The notes beneath the pieces were generated by a model that was not told the origin of the DNA, ran no database searches, and was given only the letters and a program-made list of their open reading frames with translations. The position numbers and the translations under genes are program-made. From Paramecium pentaurelia (taxonomy: Eukaryota; Ciliophora; Oligohymenophorea; Peniculida; Parameciidae), in the NCBI GenBank assembly GCA_905183005.1, contig CAJJDO010000161.1, positions 124,001 through 188,000 on the forward strand: a stretch of 64,000 nt of DNA. The letters are read 5' to 3'. Shown piece by piece: positions 38,139 through 50,570 of the stretch (positions within the stretch are counted from its first letter, which is position 1; each line of letters begins with the position of its first letter).

Positions 38139-40439
38139 ATGGGCGCTTGTAAATCTTGCACTCAATAACCATCACCAGAAATCAAATCAGGTGATATGGA
38201 ATAACCTGGTATTCGTAGTGAATCAATACATATGAATAGTAATCTCCCTATGGAATAACCTGGTATTCGTAGTGAATCAATACGTAAGATTAGTAATCTC
38301 CTCAATGAGTTTTAGGCTTTTCAAATTATAAAGAAGACTTCATATTCATTTATTTAAGATGCTGCATTCAGAAATGGAAGAGTCATTACAAAGAAATTAA
38401 TCAATACACAAGGGACAGTCAAACCAATTAACTTATCATAACTACATGAAGTAAATAAAGGATTGGAACAACTCAAAGCCCTTGCAAATAAATAAGATAA
38501 ATGTGAGATTGAAAAGTCAATGAAATTCAAATGTGGTTTAGAATTAGGAGATAAATTCCCATTGATAAAATTTCATATGCTTTTGAAGGCAGAATCTTAA
38601 ACAATAGTATTATAAGATAATACTTATACTTTAATAAAATCTTGGGGTTAAGGTGAATAGATGGTGAATTTCCAACATGCCATAGAATTGGTTGATTCAT
38701 TCAAAAATGTACAATTTTAATTGATTGGCTTAACAAGAGGCAATGAGGAATAACAATCTGTATATGAAGAATTAGTGAGATCTAATCCAGGATGGTAATA
38801 ACATTAACACATTTATGTACTTACAGAAGAACCAGAAAATCATATATTCGATATATTTTATTAGGAATAAACAAATGATATTGAGGAAGGATATATAGCA
38901 AGTGCATTATTGTTTTATGGTTAGAATTTGATTTGGAAAAGATATGCATTAGAGTGGGATATGTCAGCTGATTCTGATGAGGTAGCTTTGGAAGTAACAA
39001 ATCTTTTGAATACTGGAGTAAAGGAATATGTGGGAATAAGAGAAATGAATTAATAAAGCAATATAAATAAATAATAATATTTGGATTTAAAGAGATTTAT
39101 ATTATAATAACAATAATAATAATAATTTACTAGAAGTGTGGAAGTCACTTTAAATAAAAAGACTATTTATGGTAAGAATAATAAATAAGTTATTTATGAG
39201 AAACCAATAATTTAAGTGTCATGTTCACCTAAATCATAATAGATTACAGAAAATTTCATTAAACCTCTGTAATAAAAGCCATTAATTTGGGATATATAGA
39301 TTTTAAAGAAATTATTGACATAAAAAATTAAAGAAAATAATCTCAATATTGAAGCTTCTTTAGAGAAATAGATTAAAATTTAAATAAATTATGAAAATAA
39401 TTTTATATAAATTCCTAATTGGGAATTAGCAACACTTACTCCTTATTACAAATCTACTTAATATATTTCATAAGTTAAATAATGGATACATGCTAGAGAT
39501 CGTATTTTAAGCGAAGTACAGGATTCCAAAGATCCTGTATTATAAAAAGTAAATAAAATGATTTATCAATTTTTCAATAATATACCAACTGTTGAGAAAG
39601 TACTGAATTAATAATATGGTAAAATTCCATATGCAGAGAAACGTAAACCTCCATATGAAGAAATGTCTGTATCTAAGAGTTTAGGTAATGAAGAGATTAC
39701 AAGAAAATAAGATAATATATTGTTTATTTTATTGATTGATTATGAAAATGATGATACTTTGAATATGTTAAAGAATTTAATAAATTTTAAGAAAAATGCT
39801 TTTATACAATTGTAGATTGCTGTATTAGGACATATTAGAGCAGAATCTTGGACTAAATTATTCTAAGCCTTTATGGAGAAACATTAATTAGATGAAGATG
39901 CTTAGTAAGGAATAATAGAAACATGGTTTCCAGTTGAAGATAAAATAGGTTCTATATCCTTTAGTGCAATTTTAAGTAAGATGTATGGGATGAATTTGGA
40001 AAAGAGAGATTGTATGTTAGTTGATTTGGATAATCAAGTTCGAATTATTGATTCAAGTAGAAGAATTATTCCAAAAATTTCTTAGATTTTGAATGATCTA
40101 CAAAAAAAAAATTAAATTTAAGAAAAAGAATTTATGTATAATATTTTTTAAATTTCTAGAAACTATTTGAATTAATATTAACAATTTAAAAGATCTATTC
40201 GAGACAATCCATAATTGTTATAATTAACTTAACAAATAAAAGAATAATGTAAAGATGATGATTGTTTGATTGTCTATGAGCAAAGAAAAGCTAAAATTTG
40301 GGATTTTGAGGGTGAAAATATAATTGAAACTAGAAAACATTAATAACCTACCAAAATCTTAAGATTGATACCAAAAACATCTGAAATGAATGAACTAACT
40401 AAAATTATTGACAATTCAGATTTCTTATAAATGAAATGA
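38139..40439 (+). CDS. Orphan 766-aa protein, possibly N-myristoylated
   Basis: A single exon from ATG 38139 to TGA 40437-40439. It starts MGACKSCTQQ, a good N-myristoylation and palmitoylation signal. Residues 20-55 contain an 18-residue tandem duplication. Near residue 130 a block (KCGLELGDKFPLIKFHM) looks like the start of a thioredoxin-fold domain, without the catalytic Cys pair. A second globular-looking part (LFILLIDYENDDTLNMLKN, then QLQIAVLGHIRAESWTKLF) near residues 525-570 is again reminiscent of a thioredoxin-like strand order. Function unknown. Confidence 0.65.
38196..38303 (+). repeat. Two copies of a 54-bp in-frame tandem repeat
   Basis: The units start at 38196 and 38250. Both encode MEQPGIRSESI followed by a short variable part and SNL. 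The first 35 bp of each unit are almost identical, so the duplication is recent. Confidence 0.9.
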
Positions 40440-40478
40440 TTAAAATTACAATATATATATATATAGAAGATGTTTTAT

Positions 40479-41590
40479 TCACTTTCTCTTTCTTACAGAT
40501 CTCCTTAGTATTTCTTCTTTAGCTCTTCTTCTGGTACTGATTCTTTATTAAGGAGAAGATGATTCTGATGATGAGTCAAAAGACTATTTTTCTGATTATT
40601 AACTCTTCTCTTCATCATCTTAATTTTCATCTTAATTCTTTTCTTAATCCTCATCTTCATCATCATCTTCTTCTTCATCTTCTTATTCTTGATTCTCCTA
40701 TTGACTCTCTTCTTCAGGTTCTTCTTCACATTCTCCCTTTTTCACTTATCTCTTTTTCTATTTAGCTTTTGGAGCTTTCAAAGATGTTATAAAATCTGCC
40801 TAATCTAAATTATCTCTGTTTTTCATAAACTCTTGAAAAACTTCATCTATTACATCTTGTTCTCCTGATAAATCAATTAATTTATTTTTTAGACTATATA
40901 GTGATGTAAAGTCCTCCTTTATCAATCTTCTAGGTTCAATAGGTGAAATTGTTCTGTTTATAACAACTTCATAAAATAAAAAACAAGCTTTAGTAATTGG
41001 TTCAGTTGGATTTACATTATCAAGAACAATAAATGGAATTCTACACTTTTTACAATATAATCCACTTTGAACATTTAGAAACTCACAATATATACATTTC
41101 TTTAGAATAAGAATTTAATAAATTTACTTTATTTTAACCATAAGATAATCTAGTTATTTATGTTCTACTAGCTCTTTAACTTATTTAATTGTTTTTCTTC
41201 TTTTCTGACAATTATTTCTTTTAAGTTTATATCAAATCTTCAGGCATATGTACACTGTGTTTTTCTATATACCTAATAAATTATTATATTTGCATATTAC
41301 TCCATTATTTAAAATAGTAATTGTTAATGCATTTATTTAGAATTACCAAAACCTAATTTAGCTACTAATGCTTCAACAAACTCTTAGGGACTAACATGAT
41401 AGTCATTCAAATTCCAATGAAATTGATCTCTAAAAATATAATTCTAATATTCTATATCTAAATAAATAGGAATTGATCTCAGTTCTTCTGGTACACGATT
41501 AATTTTGAATTTAGGTTTCTTTTGTGATTTTAACATTTGAATTGATCTTTCAGCTGATATTTAATCAATGATTTCTATGTATTCATCCAT
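40479..41590 (-). CDS. SNF5 (SMARCB1/INI1)-domain protein
   Basis: From ATG 41590-41588 the N-terminus MDEYIEIIDQISAE leads into RVPEELRSIPIYLDIEY, FRDQFHWNLNDYHVSPQEF and VEALVAKLGF. This is the first SNF5 repeat: rigid xPIxLDIE, RDxFxWN, SPExFAxxL. Later blocks (CEFLNVQSGLYCKKCRIPFI, then EPITKACFLFYEVVI) are less typical. The C-terminus is very acidic, then basic (RISTRRRAKEEILRRSVRKRK). SNF5 proteins are core subunits of SWI/SNF-type chromatin remodellers, so a nuclear role is inferred. At least one intron in the middle, between about 41050 and 41350, is needed but could not be placed. The gene is convergent with 38139-40439 (39 bp) and divergent from 41615 (24 bp). Confidence 0.65.
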
Positions 41591-41614
41591 TTTAATAAAT
41601 AATTATTAAAATTA

Positions 41615-44488
41615 ATGTTTATCATCCAAATTATTATTAATAATATAGAAAAGATTACCTTTTAATAAGATGATTAAATTAGTGTTCAAGAAATAATTAA
41701 CAATATAATAAGAGAATTTAAATTTCCGAGATAATCGACAACTTTAATAGAAATTGATTAAGTTATTCGAGATCCTACATATATTGTTAATTTTTAACCA
41801 AATAGTCCAATAAAAGCAAATTTTAGCTATGAGACAACAATAACTTTCATTGATAAATTTAATAATTCCTTTGAACATCGATGTGATTTATGCAAATCAA
41901 TATTTTAAATTGAATAAGAAATAATTAAAGAAATACTACCACTAGAATATAGTCTATAAATTCTACAACCAATTGATGAATAAAATATTAATACACTCTA
42001 TATAAATTCATACGAGAAGATACCATAACAATTAGAATTTACAATTTAAGCGAATTTTTATATTAATTTTTATGGGTTTCATCATTAATTTAATATAAAC
42101 CCTTTTAATTTGATTGAATTGATTAAATATGAAATTCTAGAATTTTACAACATCTAATAAGAATTTTAACTCTATTATAATGAAACAGAATTGAATAATC
42201 ATTAATAATATATTACATATTTTATTCCAAATCATTCAGAACTTAAGATTAAATTATAAACTAGAATCAAATTATTTATTAAATATCAAAATTATGTTCA
42301 TCAATATTCATGTTCATTAGATGAAAAATTAGAAAAATTTAAATAGAAATTGAGATAAATTTATTAGATTCCTGAAAAATATCTATTGTAATTAACATAT
42401 AAGAATAATCTTTTGAAAAATGATCAAGAATCTATATCTTAATTGAAAATAGAGGAAAATTCTATAATTATTATGGAAATTGGAAATAAACATTAATTAA
42501 CATTATAGGATAAGTATTCATCTAAATACTTTTAATTTTAAGTTAGATCAATTGATTTAGTATCTATATTAGATAAATAAAATCCATTTATAAATTAATA
42601 GGTTACCTATTTTTTTCAAGGTTAAGAGTTAATAAAAACAGAAACTTTTGAATAACTTAAAGTAGATACAGAAAATTTAACTATTTATTATAAAATAGAA
42701 AAGCTTATAATCAATGTATATTTTTAAGATGAAAATTAAAGATAAAAAAAAATGGGAGTAATAATATCAGATTAAATTAAATATGCATTATAACAATTAA
42801 ATTCAGCAATTGATTCCATTACACTTTCTTATTAAGGTAAAAATATATCTATTGAGAGTACATATGAAAAAGAAGGAATTATAAATGACAGCATTATATA
42901 TTACAAGATTAATGATAAATTAGAAATCAGATATACTATTTCCCCTAATTTTCAAGAACATTTTATTTTAGTTCAAAATAATATCACTGGAGCCTAATTA
43001 TTAAAAATTATACCATAAGTTTATTTGAATTAAGGATATAAATATAAATTAATGCTTAATAATTGTGATTTCCCTTTAGATTAAAAAGTTACTCAAAATC
43101 AATGTTTTAGATTAGTTCGTACATTTGAAATCCAATTTTACTCTTAAGATGATAATCAATATTTTTTAGAAACATTTTCTTAAGAAGATACAATTTTAGA
43201 AGCAAAATAAAAATTCTCACAGAAATTTTCATTACATTTAGATTCTCTTATTATTTTATATAAAGATATATTATTAAAGGATGATTAACTTATTCATCAA
43301 TATAAGGAAAAATAACTTTGGATAAGTTAAATTATAGGGGTTACTTTTTAAAAGAGGAATGGTACTGCATCCTTTTCAAAAAGATATTAAAAACAAGTTT
43401 CATTAAAAAGTGTTTTAAATGATTTTATAAAAGAATAATCACCCTGTAGATTTGAATATAATGAATAATTAATTGATGAAAATTTTGGAAATAAATTACT
43501 AAAGGATATTTGTCAAGATTAATAATAAATAATATTAATTTATGAATTTGAGTAAAATTTAAAACTAATAAATAAAGAAAAATAAACAGAAGTATATAAA
43601 ATAAAATTTTATCCAAAAGAAATTGTTGGTTCTGTCTTTAATAAATTATTGGATGATAAATTCTAATATTATAATATGGGTTAATTAATAGATACTTATA
43701 AATCATTTGATGATAATAAAATTAAAAATAACTCCTAAATTTATTATAATAAAATTTATCAATTCACTCTAGATATTTTAAATGATAAATCAAATATTAA
43801 GTTTTAAGTTAATTCATTGAATCATAGAATTATAGATGCTATATCTCCAATAATCTAGAAGAAATATTCTCTTGATTTTACTGCATATCTTAATAATCGT
43901 TTAATAAATTTAGAATAAAGCTTTAAATAAGAAAACATAAATAATGATGCTACTATTTAAATCTAATTACTCATATATTTGACAGTGACTGTACATGAAA
44001 ATGAGCTTAATAAAATATTTTAGGTTGATCCAAATGCAAATATAGGACAACTTAATAAATTATTAGATAATAAATAAAACAAAAAGTTATTTAGTTTTAC
44101 TGATTAGATACAATTAGAAGATCATATTCTATTATCTACCTTGAAAAAGAATAATAATAAAGTAGATTTGGTTTATAAAGAAGCGACATCTATTTCAAAT
44201 AGCGTCTATTAACCCTCAGGATTAATATTAGATTGTATAAGTTAAACATAGAATATGAAAACAACAGACAATTCTACAATAGAAATTATCATTTAAAATA
44301 TGTTAAATGATGAGAAATTATAAGAAACTGTTAGATTAGATCAAAAATTAGGAGACTTTTTTCATAATTTTCAACTCAAAATGGAATTTTCTGACATCAG
44401 TTTATTTTACGAAGGAGAAATAGTAGATTATGAAAAAACCTTTGAAGAGATTGGAGCTGGATCATAAAGCTTATTTGAAATTATTTGA
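41615..44488 (+). CDS. Tandem ubiquitin-like-fold protein, 957 aa (orphan)
   Basis: A single uninterrupted exon starting MFIIQIIINNIEKITF. The protein consists of about ten units of 80-100 residues, each with a beta-strand pair, a helix and a strand rich in I/L/F, such as LDILNDKSNIKFQV. The last unit ends DISLFYEGEIVDYEKTFEEI, then GAGSQSLFEII, which has the ubiquitin-like pattern (xLxYxGxxxxxxxTxxxxGxxxxxxxxxI). No C-terminal Gly-Gly is present. No enzyme motif is visible. It shares its architecture and composition with the gene at 13264-15315. The family is unrecognised and the fold assignment is inference. The start is 24 bp from the divergent SNF5-domain gene. Confidence 0.65.
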
Positions 44489-44797
44489 ATGAATATTAAT
44501 TTATCATTTAAATAATCATTATATAAAATACTTACATAATGACATTTGATATATTATTCTTTTTAATAATCATTATTGTTCATAAAATAGTATTTTTATT
44601 ATTATTTTTGTTTTTATAACAATCCTAAACTAATTGTGTATGATTATATAAAATATATATATCTGAATTATTGAAATTAACATATCAATAAATAACTATC
44701 TTTCTAATCATTTTTATTAATATTTTTCAATATCTTAATAATAAACAAAGTAAGTAAATATATATTGAAAAATTTAATATAATTATTATATTTAATA
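44489..44797. other. Intergenic, AT-rich
   Basis: About 310 bp with no open coding block. It should hold the 3' end signals of the upstream gene and the promoter of the CFAP119-like gene. Confidence 0.5.
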
Positions 44798-45655
44798 ATG
44801 ATAACTTCACCTTAAGAGATGCGAATATTATCAAAAAGATTCTTTGGTAATAAGATCATTGATTCAATTGTACTTGAAGAGATGAAGGAATATCATTAAA
44901 ATAAAGAGAGAATTGCAAATATCATTTAGAGATGTTATCCTGAAAGTTATAAGTTATATTCAGATTTAGGTATGAGAGATATATATTTTATAAAAGATCC
45001 TTAACTTCTAAGTATTTTCATTCAATATTTTTTGAATTAACTTAATTTTGTTATTGAAAAAAAGTATATATTTCAAAGAGCTACATGCTTATTAGAATTG
45101 AGTGTTCATTTATTTAATATTTCTTGGGAGAAAAGATGGATTAGAGAAAAATCTTTTGAAGAATTCAGATAAATAATTGTTAGACATTCATTATACAGAC
45201 CACCACATAGTGTTTATATATTTAGTTTGGAGAACTTGAAAGAAATTTCATTGCATTTTTTATCAACATTTTTTAGATTCTATAGAGCTTACTTCTTTAC
45301 ATTTACTCCTTGGGTTGATATTGTAGTGACAACTTATTAGAAACATTAAATAAAAAAGGATGTGAAAGATTTAGAATTGGAAAAATTGAGATAGGAAGCA
45401 GAATAATATAATGATTAGATTGATCCAGAAATGATGGAATAATTAATGAGTGGCAATTCTATATTTTAGATTCCAGAAAAGAAGAAAAGAGAAATGTTAG
45501 AATAACAATAATAGAAAGAGAAATAAGAAAGAATTGATAGAGTATTAAAAAAGAGATTAGAAGAATTATAATAAGTTTTTGATTAAAAAATAAAGGAATA
45601 AGATGAACATTTTATAAAATTAGCTGAAGATTTAAAAAATCCAAAAAAAAAATGA
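44798..45655 (+). CDS. CFAP119 (CCDC189)-like ciliary protein
   Basis: A single exon of 285 residues starting MITSPQEMRILSKRFF. The block IVRHSLYRPPHSVYIFS, then LSTFFRFYRAYFFTFTPWVD, matches the conserved core of CFAP119/CCDC189 (HSxxRPPxSxxxFS, then YFRHYxLYxYxFTP). The C-terminal 100 residues are Glu/Lys/Gln-rich coiled coil, ending in a Lys run. Known members are axonemal proteins of motile cilia. Assignment rests on remembered motif order and should be tested by profile search. Confidence 0.6.
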
Positions 45656-45702
45656 TTTATTAACTATAAATATTTTATTATTATAAATTTATTGATTATT
45701 TA

Positions 45703-47596
45703 TCATAATTTAGCTTATAAATTTAATTTGTCCCAATCAATATTGATAAAGTTTCTTTGTCTATACATGCCAACTCCATTTGATAAATATTCCAAAAATT
45801 CTATTTAATTTATTCATTAATATATACCTAATTTATTATTATTACTAAATTATTAATCAATCTCAGCCAATATTTCAACTTATTTGAAATCAGCAATACC
45901 AAAAGATACAATAGTTGTTCTATTTTCTAAAATTATAAACAATCCAAATAATTTATGAATTTTTAATAATTCTAAATTATAACCACTACTCTTTATTTAT
46001 GCTCCCATCTATTTATAAATATTAGTATATCCAAAAATAATAGAAGCTTTTATTAATTCACATTAATTTAATTCATTCCATGAAGATTATAATGAATGAC
46101 CATTAATTAAACTATTTTAGAAGTTTTCCATAGTCTTTTTACAATATGAATAACTTAATCTTTCTAAAATTTCTTCTTAATTTTATAATTATGATTTCTA
46201 ATTATTTTCTTAAGTATATTTATTAAAATAAGAAGCCATTCCTGTAAATTATGCATTTCCTCCACTCACTTTACCAAATTGTTTTAATAAATATTAAGCT
46301 GTTTATTACATTAAAACATTATTATCTCCTTCATAAGTTACAAATGGAACATTATCAGCATATATTATTGTTAAATCAGATGCATTAAGATGTCCAAATG
46401 GAGCAATTTACATTGCTTCTCTTGAAGTTTTGACAGCTTCCCATCCTGAAATACTCTTCATTTAACTAGAATATAAATGAACTAATTATAAAGTTTCATT
46501 AGCTTATTTATCATTTGCTTTAAGTTAATTTTAAAATCTAATGAATATTTCTTTTACTTAAGCATTTGCTATAATTTATGCATATTAAACAACATAACTT
46601 CTTAATAATCTAAACATTATGGCTTCATTTTCTATTGATTAAGTTTTTAATAAAGGTTTAACTTAATAATAAGCTAAATTATTTGTAAACAATCCAAAAA
46701 TAGAAAATACATTTACTAAACCAACTCTTAAATTAAGCATACTGCCATATCCATATTTAATAGCATTTTTTGATGATGTAGTCACTTGTCCATTTTCATC
46801 TACTTTTGTATATCTCATTAACATATTATTTCTATCGATACGAACATTCTTTAATCCTAAATATCCATTATCAGCTCTTAAAAAACCCAATTTAGGTCCA
46901 ATATCTCCAACATCAACACCCTCTAAAGCCTTAAGTGTTTTAGGTTCTCTAATAGGAACAACAAATGTTTAAATTCCAATATCTTTACCATTCACAGTTG
47001 TTCTTGCTTATAAAACAGTATGAGTTGCGAAGATACCAAGTTGTCCTGGCCAAAATTTATATGCAGATGCACTTGGAGTATTTATTATAAAGGAATTATT
47101 TTCAAAAACAGCAGTTGTTTATAAACCTTAAACATCTGAACCATGTCCTGCTTCAGTCTAAGCATAAGCTCCACGAATTTGATAATTGAATGAAAGATCT
47201 TACCAATATTAGACTTGTTCTGGGGTTCCCAACATTTGAATAGTTGGTAAAAAAGCTTACCAATGTAAATAAAAGGTTCCTACAGATTTGATATTAGAAA
47301 TATTACCTAATTCATATAATTAATGTTAAAATTGAATGAGATGAGTATTTCCTGGAAACTTTTTTTTGAGCATCTATTATGCTTTAGCATATCTTTAACT
47401 TAAACCAATATATCCTTCTTTATAGTTTTCTTATACACTCTAAGGATTGTCCACCAAAACTAATTAATAATAACTATATTGAATTACAATCGTATGCTGT
47501 TGGATTTTTATCAAATTCTTAAACAAAATATTCCAATTCTGATCTAATGGAGGGTTCAAGAAGAATGTTGTAGATATAATTTTTGAATTAATCCAT
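45703..47596 (-). CDS. Acyl-CoA oxidase, peroxisomal
   Basis: One 28-nt intron (47460-47487) gives 621 residues, close to the usual 660. Family blocks include AYAQTEAGHGSDVYGL with the flavin-binding TE(x)GHGS, then IGPKLGFLRADNGYLGLKN, MLNLRVGLVNVFSIFG and YADNVPFVTYEGDNNVLMQQ, which carries the catalytic-region YEGDN. The C-terminus is ...LQAKL: AKL fits a type-1 peroxisomal targeting signal. The enzyme oxidises acyl-CoA to trans-2-enoyl-CoA with release of H2O2, the first step of peroxisomal beta-oxidation. Convergent with the CFAP119-like gene (47 bp). Confidence 0.92.
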
Positions 47597-47768
47597 TTTA
47601 AGAAATTTATTAGTTCCTAATATAAATAACACTATGATAATTATATATTTATATATTTTAAAATTTACATTATTGTTAGAAATTTTATTCTCTAATTTTT
47701 TTTATAAGATAGAAAAGATATGATAAATTATAATGCTGGTAAATAATATTTATAAAATTCATTCTTTC

Positions 47769-49254
47769 TCATTAATCAGAAAGCTGTGAATGAAAGTTAC
47801 ACAGATCTATGACAAATTAATAAATATGATACCTTCCATTGATCTTGGCATCTTGGAAATGACCTAAGACACTAAGACTGCATCCTACATCAGAATAGAG
47901 TATTTTGCAAGAGCTTTGATTAATGAATCTAAATATATATATATGAGATTTCTTACTTCATGTTTAAGATAGGTGTCATACATCCAAAGTATTAATACAT
48001 CTACTCTATTGTAACACCTATAAGTCCAGTAATTTAAATTGCATTAGACAATTACTAATTTATGATTGGCTTTCTATCATTAGGTGGTAGGGCTACTTGA
48101 AGAGCATCCTGAGGTAGTTTTTCAGAAATCATCAAAGTCATAGGCATTCCTAAAAGAAGGCCTTTATTGAGTAAGTTTTTAATTCTAATTGCTTCTTCTT
48201 TGGATGCCAATTAGAGGAAAGCTCCATATTAACTTTGATATATAGCATCTACTCTTGTGATTGTACTAAAAATGTTGTACACCACTCGTAGATTAGTATT
48301 AGGATGTTACACTACCAAATATTATGGTAGAGGAGTGGGAGTCATTAAAAAGGGACTGCTTTATGATTAAGGATATGGAGTGAATGGACTGGCTCCACAA
48401 GAAAATGGGTTACTAGAATCATTACAAAAGACTTCATTGTAGTTATCTTCAGAACGACCAGATTGTTGAGACTTGTGTGACTATTCAGATGTAATGCTTT
48501 CTCCATCTGAAAACTCTTCTTTATCATCTTCAGATGACTCTTCAAGGATTTGTTATCTTATAGAATCTAGAGTAGAGTGCTGAAAAGGAGAAGGGGATGG
48601 AGTTGTAGTTGATGATACGATCTATTTTTATTTCTTGCCTTCTCGTTACAGTACGGAAGCATAATTACGCAATTGTTATTAATAAAGGACTGTCAACTAT
48701 TGGGTTTGATTGCGATACTCTTGGATCTATTGGATTAAGGAAATTTATTCTTTTAAATCAGTCGTCTAATTGAGTTGAGTAATAAATTGATTTAAAATTT
48801 CAAGGTTCTGTTATAATTGTTGATTAAGGGAACTTGAATCTTCCTTCAATTGTTGAAAAAATTACTATTTGGATTGAAGAGCAGTGTAATCTTTGATATT
48901 TAAATAAAGTATTACCTACACCGCAATTGTTGTTATTCTGAAACACAAGGGAATCTCGTTAGCTTAGGTGTACTCTCATTTTCAGTTAGTAATCGAAGAG
49001 AGTGCCATCTAAGATGAGTGCTGATTGTGCTTATTGGGCTGTCTCATATTCGATGAATACTTTCCAGATGATTTTTCTTTCGAAAATGAGAATCTTTAAT
49101 TATTCGGAGAACAAATAAATACCTTTTTAACTTATCCAAAGACAGAGAAGGTTCTGAAGAACTGACTATGTTCAAGCACTTTCCCCTATTTATTGGTGAC
49201 CAACACCAAAATCACAGGGGTTGGTGAACTCGGTGAGGGTGAATTCTTGTTCAT
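47769..49254 (-). CDS. PTB/hnRNP-L-like RNA-binding protein with two or more RRMs
   Basis: Three introns (29 nt 49094-49122, 25 nt 48891-48915, 28 nt 47929-47956) give 467 residues. The first RRM spans about residues 10-85: PVILVLVTNK, FFRTFSVFGQVKKILIFERK (across intron 1), WKVFIEYETAQQAQSALIL. It is followed by a Gln-rich helix, a Ser/acidic linker and a second RRM (NLRVVYNIFSTITRVDAIYQ, YGAFLQLASKEEAIRIKNLL). A third RRM-like segment ends the protein. Degenerate RNP motifs and the order VYNIFSxxxxV are typical of the PTB/hnRNP-L group, which regulate splicing and RNA stability. Starting at a later ATG (48979) would lose RRM1. Confidence 0.75.
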
Positions 49255-49310
49255 TAAAAAAATAATATTTGATAAATGTGATTTTTACTTTTCCTTTTTA
49301 ATAGTCATTT

Positions 49311-50519
49311 TCAAGAGCTTTTTGCTTTTTTACTGGTCTTGTGATCACCTGTATGATGTTTATTACTATGATGATGATGTTGTTTGCTCTTCTTTTTCTC
49401 TTACTCTTACTCAGTTACATATTGAGCTACCAAACTATTAACAATGGAAATCATAAAGAATCCTATCATTAGAATAATGAAATAATCCCATAATTAAGCT
49501 AACAATGGTTTAGTACCTTCTTTGAAAAGAGAAGGATCTCTTAGTTATTTTCTTTACTTATCAAGTAAATCACTTAAAAATTAATATATAAAGGGAATAT
49601 ATTTTTGGATCAAGTTGAGTAAAGCCTTGACTGGTTCTTATGAGAAGACAAACACAGTCATTGGCAACTATGAGAGCATGTCAAAATTATACATACCTGA
49701 ATGTGCATTTTGATGAATGCCTTACCCAAGACAGTGGCTCCAAAGAAAGTCCAGAAAGAAATCAGAAAATGACCACATGTAATACCTGCTAAATCGAATA
49801 AGGGATTTGGAATAGATGCACACAACATAACAGTTAGGAATGCATTTTTCTATAATTTATTATAAATGAGCAACTTCATTCTTTACATAAAAGAATCTAA
49901 AATGATAGATAAAATGAGACAATTACTTTCATCTTTCTTTTCTAAGACTTCTTCTAATTCTTCTAATTTCTTATTGGCTAAAGCAGCAGCTCTAGCAACA
50001 AAATAAGGTGGTAATTCACCTATTGCTGTACCAATTCCAAAAAGAACAGTCTCAAAGTATACCTACTTTATAATATCAAATATTGTAATTCCTGTTGCTT
50101 CTTTTGGACATTCCACATATTATGTGGCATACTTAGATGGCACAAATAAAGGTAATGCATTGCATTCATATGCTTAAATTGTTGTTTTAGCAATGTGAGG
50201 ACCCAAATACAATACGAATGTATGTAAACCAGTTCCTAAACCCACAGATGACATAATTCCCAATACAAGCCAATATAACATAAAATATGCAATCTCATCA
50301 CCCTATCTTACCAACTAAACAACATTTATATTTAGATTATACTTCTGAATGTTCTCCTTCCACAAATCTAGGTGCTATGATTATTAAAGTCAAAAATCCA
50401 ATAATGTGCCAAAATTTACTTAAATATTTAATTGCATCTTTTGCATAATTAAATAGGACTATAGTAAACAAATATAAAGTCTTTATTGGATTGGTAAATA
50501 GTGTTGGTGCTTCTACCAT
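49311..50519 (-). CDS. VMP1: VMP1 homologue (ER scramblase, autophagy)
   Basis: Two introns (28 nt 50315-50342, 29 nt 49668-49696) give 383 residues. The VTT-domain core is highly conserved: GIMSSVGLGTGLHTFVLYLG, PHIAKTTIQAYECNALPL, FGIGTAIGELPPYFVARAAA, CASIPNPLFDLAGITCGHF and FWTFFGATVLGKAFIKMHIQ. These match animal VMP1 almost residue for residue. Several membrane segments are visible, including a last one at WDYFIILMIGFFMISIVN. The C-terminus is His/Lys-rich and cytosolic. VMP1 scrambles phospholipids in the ER and is needed for autophagosome formation. Confidence 0.95.
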
Positions 50520-50570
50520 TAATTAAATATTTATTTATTTATTTATATATGAATAGAATATTGATCTTAA

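Noticed and set aside
40505..40765. Lys/Met-rich ORF on minus and hydrophobic ORF on plus
   Set aside because: Both are alternative frames of the acidic, Glu/Asp/Gln-coding tail of the SNF5-domain gene.
47781..48340. Separate short gene downstream of the RRM region
   Set aside because: A 28-nt intron at 47929-47956 joins it in frame to the PTB-like gene.
49193..49441. Plus-strand ORF with a hydrophobic core
   Set aside because: It is antisense to the end of VMP1 and the first exon of the PTB-like gene, both of which have strong family matches.
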